Assembly (NCBI RefSeq): GCF_001577265.1
Contig: NZ_CP014517.1
Coordinates: 2,826,501 to 2,890,500, forward strand
Origin: Variovorax sp. PAMC 28711
Lineage (GTDB): Bacteria; Pseudomonadota; Gammaproteobacteria; Burkholderiales; Burkholderiaceae_C
Direction: 5' to 3'
DNA: 64,000 nucleotides
Program-made: the position numbers and the translations under genes
Shown: positions 36,594 through 45,839 of the stretch, piece after piece
Position numbering within the stretch: position 1 is the stretch's first letter
Layout: each line of letters begins with the position of its first letter
The notes under the pieces: model-generated
Database searches by the model: none
Seen by the model: the letters and a program-made list of their open reading frames with translations, nothing else
What the model was told of the DNA's origin: nothing

Positions 36594-38318
36594 TCAGGCC
36601 GCCGTCGACGCGGCGTGCTTTGCCATCGTCGCGTCGCAGGCCCGCTTGACGATGCCCAGGCGCATGTCGAATTCGGGCAGCACCCAGCGACGGAAAGCCG
36701 CCGAGGGCCGCGACCAGCGCGCGTCGCCGGGCGGCGCGGCGACGTCGATGCGCGCCCAGGCCCAGGCGAGCATCGTGATCATCACCACGCGCAGGTAGTC
36801 GTCGGCGATTTCGTAGGGCAGCACCGGATCGATGTGCGATGCCATGGCGATGGTGGTGGTGAGGTAGCGCAGTTGCGCCAGGCGGCGCTGCACGTCGGCA
36901 TCGGTCTCGCGCGAGGCTTCGAGCGCATCGCGCAGTTCGATCAGTACGGCCGACATGCCGGTGCCGCCATCGGCCAGCACCTTGCGGACCAGGAGATCGA
37001 TCGCCTGAATCTCGTTGGTGCCCTCGTAGATCATGGTCACGCGCGCGTCGCGCACCACCTGCTCGATGCCCCATTCGCGCACGTAGCCATGGCCGCCGAA
37101 CACCTGCAGACATTCGCTCGCGCCCTGGAACGCCTGTTGCGTGCACGCCGCCTTGAGCACCGGCGTGACCAGCGTGCACCAGCGTTGCGCCTTGTCGCGT
37201 GCCTTCGTGTCGTCGGCGTGCTTCGCCACATCGAGCTGGATCGCGGTGCGGTAGGCCAGCACGCGCGCACCGTCGATCCACGCGCGTTGCGTATCGAGAA
37301 TGCGGCGCATCGCGGGGTGTTCGGCCAGCAGGCTGGGACCGCTCCCGTCGGCGCCCGGTGCGCGCATCTGGCGGCGCTCGTTGGCATAGGCGTCGGCTTT
37401 CTGCCAGGCCGCGTCGAGCAGGCCGATGCCCTGCATCGCACAGTGCAGGCGCGCGGAATTCATCATCACGAACATCGCAGCCAGGCCGCGGTTCGGCTGG
37501 CCAATGAGCCAACCGGTCGCATTGTCGAAACGCATGCTGCAGGTCGAGCTGCCGTGCAGGCCCATCTTTTCTTCGATGCGCTCGCAGACCACCGCGTTGC
37601 GCGTGCCGTCGGGCAGCCGCTTGGGCACGAGCACCAGCGACAGACCCTTCGACCCGGCCGGTGCATCGGGCAGGCGGCACAGCACGAGGTGGACGATGTT
37701 CGGCGTGAGGTCGTGTTCGCCACCCGAGATGAAGATCTTGCTGCCGCTGACGACATGACTTCCATCGGACTGCGGCAGGGCGCGTGTGCGCACCTGCCCG
37801 AGGTCGCTGCCGGCATGCGCTTCGGTGAGGCACATCGTCGCGAGCCACTCGCCGGTGGCGACTTTCGACAGGTAGCGCGCCTTCAGGTCGTCGCTCGCGT
37901 GGTGCTTGAGGCATTCGTACGCACCGTGCAGCAGGCCCGGCGCCATCGTGAGCCCGTGGTTGGCCCCGCTGAGCCACTCGAAGACGATCGCTTCGAGCAC
38001 GCCCGGCAGGCCCTGGCCGCCGTCTTCGGGCGCCGCCGACACTGCCGGCCAGCCGCCTTGCCGGAAGCCGGCGTAGGCCTCGCGAAAACCCGGTGGCGTG
38101 ACGACTTCGCCGTCTTCGAAGCGGCAGCCGATCTCGTCGCCGACGCGGTTCACCGGCGCGACGACCTCGGCTACGAACTTCGCAGCCTCGTCGAGCACCT
38201 GCAATTGAAGCGCTTCGTCGGCATCGGCGAAAGGCGAGAGCGCGCGCAGTTGCGGCGTGGCGTCGAGCACGGCGTGCAGCACGAAGCGCACGTCATCGAG
38301 GCGGGGCTGGTAGTTCAT
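36594..38318 (-). CDS. Acyl-CoA dehydrogenase (DmdC-like, long form)
   Basis: FAD flavoprotein oxidising acyl-CoA to enoyl-CoA. The 574 residues exceed the classic ~380 and match the long DmdC/FadE-like group with N- and C-terminal extensions. FAD-binding segments MCLTEAHAGSDLGQVRT (about 155-171) and VSGSKIFISGGEHD are present. The catalytic Glu is in IYEGTNEIQAIDLL near residue 436. The ATG at 38318 is preferred; the frame is open slightly further up, into livF. Within a hydroxycinnamate cluster it could dehydrogenate dihydro-phenylpropanoyl-CoA to the cinnamoyl-CoA, feeding side-chain-reduced substrates into the same path. It ends the transport block and precedes marR. Confidence 0.9.
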   Translation of the reverse strand: MNYQPRLDDVRFVLHAVLDATPQLRALSPFADADEALQLQVLDEAAKFVAEVVAPVNRVGDEIGCRFEDGEVVTPPGFREAYAGFRQGGWPAVSAAPEDGGQGLPGVLEAIVFEWLSGANHGLTMAPGLLHGAYECLKHHASDDLKARYLSKVATGEWLATMCLTEAHAGSDLGQVRTRALPQSDGSHVVSGSKIFISGGEHDLTPNIVHLVLCRLPDAPAGSKGLSLVLVPKRLPDGTRNAVVCERIEEKMGLHGSSTCSMRFDNATGWLIGQPNRGLAAMFVMMNSARLHCAMQGIGLLDAAWQKADAYANERRQMRAPGADGSGPSLLAEHPAMRRILDTQRAWIDGARVLAYRTAIQLDVAKHADDTKARDKAQRWCTLVTPVLKAACTQQAFQGASECLQVFGGHGYVREWGIEQVVRDARVTMIYEGTNEIQAIDLLVRKVLADGGTGMSAVLIELRDALEASRETDADVQRRLAQLRYLTTTIAMASHIDPVLPYEIADDYLRVVMITMLAWAWARIDVAAPPGDARWSRPSAAFRRWVLPEFDMRLGIVKRACDATMAKHAASTAA

Positions 38319-38325
38319 GGTGCGA

Positions 38326-39054
38326 TCAGGTGCGTGCAGCGCCGAGGTAGGTGTCGATGACACGCGAATCGCCAGCGAGCTGACGGGCCGGCCCTTCCAG
38401 GCTCACATTGCCCATCTCGAGCACGTAGCCATGATCGGCCACCTCGAGTGCGGCGCGCGCGTTCTGCTCGACCAGCAGGATCGTCACGCCGGTCGCGCGC
38501 AACGCCTCGACGGTGCGGAAGATTTCCTGCACCACCAGCGGCGCGAGGCCAAGGCTGGGTTCGTCGAGCATCAGCAGCGAGGGTCGCGACATCAGCGCGC
38601 GGCCGACCGCAAGCATCTGGCGCTCGCCGCCCGAGAGCGTGCCGGCGAGTTGCGCCCGCCGCTCTTTCAGGCGCGGGAACAGCGTGTAGACCTGGTCGAT
38701 CTGGTCGCGCCACTGCTTGTTGCGCAGGCGCACCTGGCGGAACGCGCCGAGCACGAGGTTGTCTTCGACCGGCATCGTGCCGAAGAGCTCGCGCTTCTCG
38801 GGCACCAGCGCGATGCCGAGCATCACGCGCTCCTCGAGCGACAGCGCGGCGATCGACTGGCCCTGGTACTCGATGCCGCCCTTGGCCGGCAGGATGGCCA
38901 TGAGCGCGTTGAGCAAGGTCGACTTGCCCGCGCCGTTGGGGCCGATTACCGTCACGACGCTGCCCTTGTCGGCTTGCAGGGCGATGCCGTGCAGCACCTC
39001 GGCCCGGCCATAGCCGGCGTGCAGATTGCGGATGCGCAAAAGCGGAGTGGTCAT
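38326..39054 (-). CDS. livF: Branched-chain amino acid-type ABC transporter ATPase LivF
   Basis: ATP-binding subunit of a HAAT-type importer, 242 residues. Walker A is GPNGAGKSTLLN near 38, the signature LSGGERQMLAVGRAL near 140, and Walker B LLMLDEPSLGLAP follows. HAAT importers carry branched amino acids but also aromatic acids. The neighbours (CoA ligase, hydratase, acyl-CoA dehydrogenase) favour an aryl-acid substrate. It follows the LivM-LivG gene by 120 bases that hold a hairpin-rich repeat, and its stop is 7 bases from the acyl-CoA dehydrogenase start. Confidence 0.93.
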   Translation of the reverse strand: MTTPLLRIRNLHAGYGRAEVLHGIALQADKGSVVTVIGPNGAGKSTLLNALMAILPAKGGIEYQGQSIAALSLEERVMLGIALVPEKRELFGTMPVEDNLVLGAFRQVRLRNKQWRDQIDQVYTLFPRLKERRAQLAGTLSGGERQMLAVGRALMSRPSLLMLDEPSLGLAPLVVQEIFRTVEALRATGVTILLVEQNARAALEVADHGYVLEMGNVSLEGPARQLAGDSRVIDTYLGAART

Positions 39055-39074
39055 AAGGCCTGCCTGTCGTGGTG

Positions 39075-39127
39075 AACACCGCGGAACCGGCTTTGCCGGG
39101 CCGCTGGTGTTGCCCCCGGTGAGGGGG
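39075..39127. repeat. Intergenic double-hairpin element
   Basis: AACACC-GCGG ... CCGGC-TTT-GCCGG ... CCGC-T-GGTGTT forms one long, almost continuous stem (39075-39111). CCCCC-GGTGA-GGGGG (39113-39127) forms a second. It sits inside the livMG-livF gap. The composition matches what I recall of dispersed intergenic repeats in Comamonadaceae, but no second copy was spotted in this window. Confidence 0.55.
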
Positions 39128-39174
39128 TTGGCGAAGCGACACGAAGTGCGCGAAGACTGGGGGTGAGCTTCATC

Positions 39175-40968
39175 CTAGTGTTCCGTGCCCAGGTACGCCG
39201 CGCGCACCTTCGGGCTTTGCTGCACTTCGGCGGGCGTGCCTTCCATCAGGTGCGTGCCGAACTCCATCACGACGATGTGATCGCAGATGTCCATCACCAG
39301 GCCCATGTCGTGCTCGACCAGCAGGATGCTCATGCCTTCGCCGGCGAGCGTGCGCAGCACATCGGCCAGCGCCTGCTTTTCCTTGTGGCGCAGGCCCGCG
39401 GCGGGTTCGTCGAGCAGCAGCAGCGCCGGGTCGGCGCACAGCGCGCGTGCGATCTCCAGCAGGCGTTGCTGGCCCATGGCCAGGTTGCCCGCGGTCTCGT
39501 GCATCAAGTCAGCCATGCCGACGCGCTGCAGCTGGCGTTCGGCCTCGCGAAACAGCGCGCGCTCTTCCGCGCGATCGATGCGCAGCATGGCCGCGACGGC
39601 GCCCTTGCGGCCGCGCAGGTGGGCACCGAGTGCGACGTTTTCGAGCACCGTCATGTCCGGCACCATCTTCACGTGCTGGAAGGTGCGCGAGATGCCACGC
39701 TGCGCGATCTGGCGCGACGAGAGGCCCGCGATCGGTTCGCCGCGGAACTGCACTGCGCCGCCGCTCAGGCTCAGCAGTCCGGTCACGAGGTTGAAGGTGG
39801 TCGACTTGCCCGCGCCGTTCGGCCCGATCAGCCCGACGATCTGGCCGGCGCGCGTCTGGAAGCTGATGTCGTTCACGGCCACGAGGCCGCCGAAAGTCTT
39901 GCGGATCGCCTGCACGTCGAGCACCACCGCGCCGGCTGCGGGCTTCACGCGGAACGGCAGGTCGGCCACGCCGGTACCGTCGTGCCAATCGGCCGTGCGC
40001 TGCGGCCGCGGCAAGCGCCGGTCGACGAAAGCCCAGAGCCCGTCGGGCAGGTACTTCAGCACCAGCACGATCATGATGCCGAAGACAATGAGCTCGTAGT
40101 TGCCGCTGGTGCCGATCAACTTGGGCAGCAGTACCTGCAACTGGTCTTCGAGCAGCTTGACAATGGCCGCGCCCGCGATGGCGCCCCACACATGCGCCGC
40201 GCCGCCCAGCACTGCCATGAAGAGGTACTCGATGCCCATCTTCAAGCCGAAGGGCGAGGGGTTCACCGTGCGCTGGAAGTGCGCGAAGAGCCAGCCCGAC
40301 ACCGAGGCGAACATCGCCGCCAGCACGAAGATGCCGATCTTGAAGCGCAGCGTGTTCACGCCCATCGCCTCGGCCATCTGCGAACCGCCGGCCAGCGAAC
40401 GGATCGCGCGACCGCTGCGCGAGTCGAGCAGCCGGATGACGGCGAGCGATGCGATCAGCACGAAAGCCCACACCACGCCGAAGAAGACGCGCTGCTGCCC
40501 GATCTCCAAGCCGAACAGCGAGAGCCCCTTCACGCCCAGAATGCCGTCGTACTTGCCGAGCGCATCGAGGTTGCCCATGAGGTAGTAGAGCGCGAGCGCC
40601 CAGGCGATGGTGGCCAGTGGCAGGTAGTGCCCTGACATGCGCAGCGTGATCGCGCCGATGAGGGCCGCGCTGATGGCCGTGAGCCCGAGCCCGATGAAGA
40701 GCGTGAGCCAGGGCGAGAGGTCCAGGGTCGTCGTGAGGTAGGCCGAGGTGTACGCCCCGATGCCCACGAACGCCGCCTGCCCGAAAGAAGTGAGCCCGCC
40801 CACGCCGGTGAGCAGCACCAGCCCGAGCACTGGCAGCGCGTAGATGCCGATGTAGTTGAGCTGGAGGATCCAGAAGTCGGGCAGCGGCAACAGCGGCAGT
40901 GCGACGAGCACCGCCACCAGGACCAGCGGGCCCCCGGTGCGCAGCATGCTTTTTTGTGCGGCCGCCAT
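39175..40968 (-). CDS. Fused LivM permease - LivG ATPase of HAAT-type ABC importer
   Basis: A single 597-residue polypeptide. The N-terminal permease (LivM, about residues 1-310) has many hydrophobic helices and the EAA-like GINTLRFKIG-type coupling segment (GVNTLRFKIGIFVLAAMFA). A linker follows, then a LivG ATPase (about 345-597) with Walker A GPNGAGKSTTFN, signature LAMGQQRLLEIARAL (first position LAMG instead of LSGG/LSYG) and Walker B LLLLDEPAAGL. The ATG at 40968 follows the livH stop by one base (TGACATG); an earlier ATG at 40983 would overlap livH by 14 bases. Confidence 0.93.
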   Translation of the reverse strand: MAAAQKSMLRTGGPLVLVAVLVALPLLPLPDFWILQLNYIGIYALPVLGLVLLTGVGGLTSFGQAAFVGIGAYTSAYLTTTLDLSPWLTLFIGLGLTAISAALIGAITLRMSGHYLPLATIAWALALYYLMGNLDALGKYDGILGVKGLSLFGLEIGQQRVFFGVVWAFVLIASLAVIRLLDSRSGRAIRSLAGGSQMAEAMGVNTLRFKIGIFVLAAMFASVSGWLFAHFQRTVNPSPFGLKMGIEYLFMAVLGGAAHVWGAIAGAAIVKLLEDQLQVLLPKLIGTSGNYELIVFGIMIVLVLKYLPDGLWAFVDRRLPRPQRTADWHDGTGVADLPFRVKPAAGAVVLDVQAIRKTFGGLVAVNDISFQTRAGQIVGLIGPNGAGKSTTFNLVTGLLSLSGGAVQFRGEPIAGLSSRQIAQRGISRTFQHVKMVPDMTVLENVALGAHLRGRKGAVAAMLRIDRAEERALFREAERQLQRVGMADLMHETAGNLAMGQQRLLEIARALCADPALLLLDEPAAGLRHKEKQALADVLRTLAGEGMSILLVEHDMGLVMDICDHIVVMEFGTHLMEGTPAEVQQSPKVRAAYLGTEH

Positions 40969-40969
40969 G

Positions 40970-42010
40970 TCAGTGGTCCTCATCGGAATGGCCGCTGCGC
41001 AGCGACCGCCACAGAAGCACCGGCAGGATGATCGTGAACACGATCACTTCCTTGAAGGCGCTGGCCCAGAAGGATCCGAACGCCTCGATGACGCCCACGG
41101 CGAGCGCACCGATCAACGCGCCGGGGTAGCTTGCGAGCCCCGCGATCACGCCGGCCACGAAGCCTTTCAGGCCGATCAGAAAACCCGAGTCGTAGAAGAT
41201 GGTCGTGGTCGGCCCGATGAGCAGGCCCGAGAGCGCACCGATGAGCCCGGCCATCGCGAAGGTCAGCTGGCCGGCCGCCTGCGTCGAGATGCCCATGAGC
41301 CGTGCCCCGAGGCGGTTGACTGCGGTCGCACGCAGCGCCTTGCCGTAGAGGCTGCGCTCGAAGAAGAGCCACAGCAGAACGATGAGCGCAGCCGAGGCAC
41401 CGAAGATGATGAGCGTCTGACCGCTCAGGTTGATCGGGCCGAGCGCGAAGCGCACGTCCCAGAACGGCGGGTTGCGAAAACCCTCTGCCCCGAAGAAGAG
41501 AAGACCGAGGCCGGTCATCGCGAAGTGCACGCCGACCGAGACGATCAGCAGCACCAGTGAACTCGAGCCCGCCAGCGATTGGTACGCCACCCGGTACACC
41601 AGCGGTCCGAAGGCGGTCACGATGCACACGGTGAGCAGCGCCTGCACCGTGAGTGGCAGGTTGCGCGGGCCGGCCCAGGCCGCGATCGCGCAGATGACCG
41701 CCGGCGCGATGAACGTGCGCAGCGCCGCCATCACCGCCGGCCCCGCGCTGCCGCGGTGCCGCCAGGTGGTGACGAGTTCCATCAGCGCCGCGACCCCCGC
41801 GAGGATCAGCAGCAGCCAGACGGTGCCCGGCGTCTTGCCGGTCTGGAAGATCGCCAGCGTGAGCGCGCCGTAGGCCACGAACTCACCCTGCGGGATGAAG
41901 ATGACGCGGGTGACGGTGAACACGAGCACGATGCCCATGCCCAGCAGGGCGTAGATCGCGCCGTTGGTCAGTCCGTCCAGCGTCAGGATGCTGGCGATCG
42001 AAAAATCCAT
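40970..42010 (-). CDS. livH: ABC transporter permease LivH (HAAT family)
   Basis: Integral membrane permease of 346 residues with about nine hydrophobic helices, beginning [22 protein letters not shown]. It carries the conserved coupling segment [18 protein letters not shown] near residue 225. It is somewhat longer than E. coli LivH (~308) owing to an insertion around residues 75-120. It pairs with the LivM half of the next gene, and lies 4 bases after the livK stop. Confidence 0.93.
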   Translation of the reverse strand: MDFSIASILTLDGLTNGAIYALLGMGIVLVFTVTRVIFIPQGEFVAYGALTLAIFQTGKTPGTVWLLLILAGVAALMELVTTWRHRGSAGPAVMAALRTFIAPAVICAIAAWAGPRNLPLTVQALLTVCIVTAFGPLVYRVAYQSLAGSSSLVLLIVSVGVHFAMTGLGLLFFGAEGFRNPPFWDVRFALGPINLSGQTLIIFGASAALIVLLWLFFERSLYGKALRATAVNRLGARLMGISTQAAGQLTFAMAGLIGALSGLLIGPTTTIFYDSGFLIGLKGFVAGVIAGLASYPGALIGALAVGVIEAFGSFWASAFKEVIVFTIILPVLLWRSLRSGHSDEDH

Positions 42011-42014
42011 CGGT

Positions 42015-43148
42015 TTACTGTTCGACCTTGAACTTGCCGTCGACGACCTTGAGCATCACGCCGGTCTCGTTCGTGTAGCCCCAATGGTCCTGTGCCGTCC
42101 AGTTCAGCACGCCGTGAGCGAGCACTGTGCGCCCCATGTTCTCCAGGGCGTCGCGCAGCGCGGAGCGGAATTCCGGTGTTCCCGGCTTGGCTTTCTTCAG
42201 CGCGACCGGTATCGCTTTTTCGAGCACCGTGAGCGCGTCGGCCGAGTGGCCGGCGAACTGGTTGCGCGAACCGACGCCGTAGGCCTTCTCGTAGTTCTGC
42301 ACGAAGGCCACCGCCATGGCCTTCGACGGATGGCTGTCGGGCAGCTGCTCGGCGACGGTCGCCGGGCCGGACACGACGTAGGTGCCTTCTGCGTCCTTGC
42401 CGGCGGTGCGCATCAGGTCCTGCGTTGCGGCGGCGTGCGTCTGGTAGACCTTGCCCTTGAACCCGCGCTCCATCACCGCTTTCTGCGGCATGCCTGCGCC
42501 GCTGCCCGAGGCGACGATCAGGATCGCATCCGGGTTTGCCGCGTTGAGCTTGAGCACCTGACCGGTGACGCTGGTGTCGGCGCGCGCGAAGCGCTCGGTT
42601 GCGACGATCTTGAGGCCGTTCTTCTCGGCCTCCGCCGTCAGCGCCTTGAGCCACAGTTCGCCGTAGGCATCGGTGTAGCCGAGAAAGCCGACCGTCTTCA
42701 CCCCGTGAGCCTTCATGTGCTTGACGACCGCGAAGGCCATCACGTCGTTCGACTGCGGCATGCGGAAGAACCACTTGTCCTTGCCCGGCGGCAGGCCGGC
42801 CGGAGAGGTGGCCAGCTGAGGCGTGCCCGCTTCGGCCGTCACGTCGGCCATCGGGATGGCCACCGGCGTGGCACTCGATCCGACAATCACGTCGACCTTG
42901 TCTTCAGTGACCAGACGCTGCGCGTCCTTCACGCCGAGCGTCGGATCCGAGGCATCGTCCAGCACCACGACCTTGAGCGTCTCGCCCGCGATGGTCTTGG
43001 GCCAGATCATGATCCCGTTCTTCACGGGAATGCCAAGGCCCGAAGCGGGGCCGGTGAGCGGCTGCACGACGCCGACGGTGATGTCGGCATGGGCGGCCAT
43101 GGCCATGAGGGCGAACGCGGTCGCGAGGACGGTCTTGGTGAACTTCAT
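42015..43148 (-). CDS. livK: Periplasmic substrate-binding protein LivK-like
   Basis: Receptor of the HAAT importer, 377 residues. It has a Sec signal peptide ([21 protein letters not shown], cleaved before DIT) and the type I periplasmic-binding fold starting [24 protein letters not shown] receptors in aromatic-acid clusters (for example CouP/CouT-type) bind hydroxycinnamates. The surrounding genes suggest the same, but ligand residues cannot be assigned by eye. The ATG at 43148 is supported by the signal peptide and a GGAG upstream. It lies 52 bases after the SDR gene. Confidence 0.92.
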   Translation of the reverse strand: MKFTKTVLATAFALMAMAAHADITVGVVQPLTGPASGLGIPVKNGIMIWPKTIAGETLKVVVLDDASDPTLGVKDAQRLVTEDKVDVIVGSSATPVAIPMADVTAEAGTPQLATSPAGLPPGKDKWFFRMPQSNDVMAFAVVKHMKAHGVKTVGFLGYTDAYGELWLKALTAEAEKNGLKIVATERFARADTSVTGQVLKLNAANPDAILIVASGSGAGMPQKAVMERGFKGKVYQTHAAATQDLMRTAGKDAEGTYVVSGPATVAEQLPDSHPSKAMAVAFVQNYEKAYGVGSRNQFAGHSADALTVLEKAIPVALKKAKPGTPEFRSALRDALENMGRTVLAHGVLNWTAQDHWGYTNETGVMLKVVDGKFKVEQ

Positions 43149-43200
43149 TGGTTTGTCTCCTGAAGGAAGGGATGAAACGAAACTGCGGTCGTCCGCGCGC

Positions 43201-43965
43201 TCAGCGCGGTGCCATGCGCAACGCGCCATCGAGGCGAATCACTTCACCGTTGAGATGGCCGTTGGTGACGATGTGACAGGCGAGTTCGGCGAACTCCGAA
43301 GGCTTGCCGAGCCGGGGTGGGAACGGGATCGATGCAGCCAGCGATTTTTGTACCGGTTCGGGGAGTTCCATGAGCAAAGGCGTTGCGAACAAACCTGGAG
43401 CGATGGTGCACACCCGGATGGCGTGCTGCGCCAGATCGCGTGCCATCGGCAATGTCATGCCGACCAGGCCGCCTTTCGAGGCGCTGTAGGCCTGCTGGCC
43501 GACCTGGCCGTCGAACGCGGCGACCGACGCGGTGAAGAGCATCACGCCGCGCTCGCCGTTGTCCAGCACATCGAGCTTGGCGCAGGCCGCAGCGAACAGA
43601 CGCGCCATGTTGTAGCCGCCGATCAGATTGATGTTGACCACGCGCACGAAGTCTTCGAGCGGCGCCGGCGTGCCGTCCTTGGCGACGATGCGCCTGGCGC
43701 TGCCGACGCCCGCCACGTTCATGAGGATGCGCGCCGGGCCGTGCGCCGCCGTGGCCTTGTCGAGCGCGGCGGTCACGCTCGCGGTGTCGGTGATGTCGCA
43801 GGTGCACGCGACGCCGCCGATCTCGGCCGCGATCTTCTCTGCCAACTCGGCGTTGCGGTCCAGCACTGCGACCTTGGCGCCGAGGCGTGCCAGTTCGCGT
43901 GCGGTGGCTTCGCCGAGGCCCGATGCGCCGCCGGTCACGAGGGCGGCTTGTCCTTGGATGTTCAT
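43201..43965 (-). CDS. Short-chain dehydrogenase (3-hydroxyacyl-CoA dehydrogenase type II-like)
   Basis: NAD-dependent SDR of 254 residues. Cofactor loop TGGASGLG is at about 11-18, DR after strand 2 (VAVLDRNAELA) favours NAD, and the catalytic YSASK is at about 161-165. The overall pattern resembles HSD10/FabG-like 3-hydroxyacyl-CoA dehydrogenases. Co-translated with the upstream CoA ligase (ATGA). In the proposed hydroxycinnamate path it would oxidise the 3-hydroxy-3-arylpropanoyl-CoA made by the crotonase to the beta-keto thioester, the role of CouN in Rhodococcus. Confidence 0.88.
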   Translation of the reverse strand: MNIQGQAALVTGGASGLGEATARELARLGAKVAVLDRNAELAEKIAAEIGGVACTCDITDTASVTAALDKATAAHGPARILMNVAGVGSARRIVAKDGTPAPLEDFVRVVNINLIGGYNMARLFAAACAKLDVLDNGERGVMLFTASVAAFDGQVGQQAYSASKGGLVGMTLPMARDLAQHAIRVCTIAPGLFATPLLMELPEPVQKSLAASIPFPPRLGKPSEFAELACHIVTNGHLNGEVIRLDGALRMAPR

Positions 43966-45839
43966 GGTGTCTTGTCTCCGGTGGGTTGCAGGGTGAAAGG
44001 CAGGCCGCCGGTGTGAAGCGCCTCGACTTCGGCGGCGCGGTGCTTGAGCACCGCACGCTGGTTGAGCGAGCCCTTGTCGGTGACCTCGCCCTTGTCGATC
44101 GACGGTGGCTGCGCGACGAAATGCGCGCGCGCGATGCGGTTGGCGCTGCCGGTGGCATGCGCCGCGAGCGCATCGAGGATCTGCTGCAGCCGCGCTTGTA
44201 CCGGCGCGCTCTGCAGCACCTGCTGCATCGATGCGTCGGCCGGCAGGCCGGAGAGCGGGCGCACCGCCTGCGTCGGGAAGATCAGCGCGCCGACTTCCTT
44301 CAGGTTGATGCCGGTGAGCACCACGTCCTGGATGTACGGCGCGCCGGCCGCGATGATCTTCGCGCGCAGCGGGCCGACGCTCACGAAAGTGCCGGTCGCG
44401 AGCTTGAAGTCTTCAGCGATCCGACCGTCGAAGCGCAGGCCCTTGTGGATATCGTCGGCATCGATCCAGGTCACGGCGTCGCCGGTGCAGAAAAAGCCTT
44501 CGTCGTCGAAAGCCTCGGCGGTGGCGTCGGGCGCGCGCCAGTAGCCGGGCGTGATGTTGGGGCCGCGGTAGCGCACCTCGGTCTTGCCCTCGGTGTCGAC
44601 CAGCTTGATTTCCAGGCCCGGCGCGGGCAGGCCCAGGTCGCCCGAACTCACCTCGGGCCGGCTGATGTAGAGCGCGAACGGCGACGACTCGGTCATGCCG
44701 AGGCCGGTGCCCATCACGATGCGCTCGCCGACTTCGGCTTCCTGGGTGCGGTGCAGGCTGTCCCACACCGGCTGCGCGAGCGCGGCGCCGGCATAGAAGA
44801 ACATCCTCACCCGCGAGAGCAGTTTCTTGCGCAGCACTTCATCGGTTTCCATCGCGTTGGCAATGGCCTCGAAGCCGGTCGGCACGTTGAAGTAGACGGT
44901 CGGCGCGATCTCGCGCAGGTTGCGCAGCGTCTCGGCCATGCCGCCGGGCGTGGGCTTGCCGTCGTCGATGTAGAGCGTGCCGCCATTCGCCAGGGCGATG
45001 CCCAGGTTGTGGTTGCCACCAAAGGTGTGGTTCCACGGCAGCCAGTCGACCAGCACCGGCGGCTCGTCGGCCAGCGCCGGGATGGATTGCCGCAACTGCT
45101 GCTGGTTGGTGCACCACATGCGGTTGGTGTTGACGACGGCCTTGGGCAGCTTGGTGGAGCCCGAGGTGAAGAGGAACTTGGTGATCGTGTCGGGGCCGGT
45201 CGCGCGCATGGCGGCATCGACCGCGGGCGTCGCGACGGTGGCATCGAGCGCCGCGAAGCTCGTCGTGGCGCGATCGTCGAGCGTGCCGTCGGCCAGCACC
45301 ACTTCGACATCGGCCGGCACCACCGCCGCGATGGCTCGGCCATAGCGCGCCGCGTCGCTCGCGAACACGAGGCCGGGGGTGAGCGTGTCGAACACGTGGC
45401 GCAGCTTGTCGAAGTCCTGGCTGATGACGGAATAGGGCGGCGACACAGGGCAGTGCGGCACGCCGACGTAGAGGCCGCCGAGCGCCAGCAGCGCGTGTTC
45501 GATGCTGTTCTCGCTGAGGATCGCGAGCGGGCGGTCGGCATTCAAGCCGCGGTCGAGCAGCGCCTGGCCGATGCGGCGCGCGTGTTGCAGCGCCTGGGCA
45601 TAGCTCACGCGCAGCCAGTCCCCGGTGGTGCCGTCGGGAAGACGCTCGCGGCGCGCGATGAAGGTGCGATCGGGCGCGGTTTCGGCCCAGTGCACCAGCC
45701 GGTCGATCATGCGGTCGCAGCAAGGTGCGAGCGGTGTTTCCGCCATCAGGTAACGGGTGCCCGGCGCGCCGTCGCGCAGCACGCCGCGCGTGACGCCGAA
45801 GGCGAGCGGACGGTAGCGAACGCCGGGCGCGGCGGTCAT
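43962..45839 (-). CDS. fcs: Feruloyl-CoA synthase-like aryl-CoA ligase
   Basis: ANL-superfamily acid-CoA ligase of 625 residues, the length usual for feruloyl-CoA synthases (longer than ~550-residue 4CL types). The ATP/AMP loop is FTSGSTKLPKAVVNTNRM at about 210-227, with LPWNHTFGGNHNLGIAL and GLGMTESSPFALY following. A C-terminal domain carries the catalytic Lys region. It activates hydroxycinnamates such as ferulate, p-coumarate or caffeate to CoA thioesters. The ATG at 45839 overlaps the crotonase stop (ATGA), and the stop overlaps the SDR start. The sequence does not tell which cinnamate is preferred. Confidence 0.9.
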   Translation of the reverse strand: MTAAPGVRYRPLAFGVTRGVLRDGAPGTRYLMAETPLAPCCDRMIDRLVHWAETAPDRTFIARRERLPDGTTGDWLRVSYAQALQHARRIGQALLDRGLNADRPLAILSENSIEHALLALGGLYVGVPHCPVSPPYSVISQDFDKLRHVFDTLTPGLVFASDAARYGRAIAAVVPADVEVVLADGTLDDRATTSFAALDATVATPAVDAAMRATGPDTITKFLFTSGSTKLPKAVVNTNRMWCTNQQQLRQSIPALADEPPVLVDWLPWNHTFGGNHNLGIALANGGTLYIDDGKPTPGGMAETLRNLREIAPTVYFNVPTGFEAIANAMETDEVLRKKLLSRVRMFFYAGAALAQPVWDSLHRTQEAEVGERIVMGTGLGMTESSPFALYISRPEVSSGDLGLPAPGLEIKLVDTEGKTEVRYRGPNITPGYWRAPDATAEAFDDEGFFCTGDAVTWIDADDIHKGLRFDGRIAEDFKLATGTFVSVGPLRAKIIAAGAPYIQDVVLTGINLKEVGALIFPTQAVRPLSGLPADASMQQVLQSAPVQARLQQILDALAAHATGSANRIARAHFVAQPPSIDKGEVTDKGSLNQRAVLKHRAAEVEALHTGGLPFTLQPTGDKTP

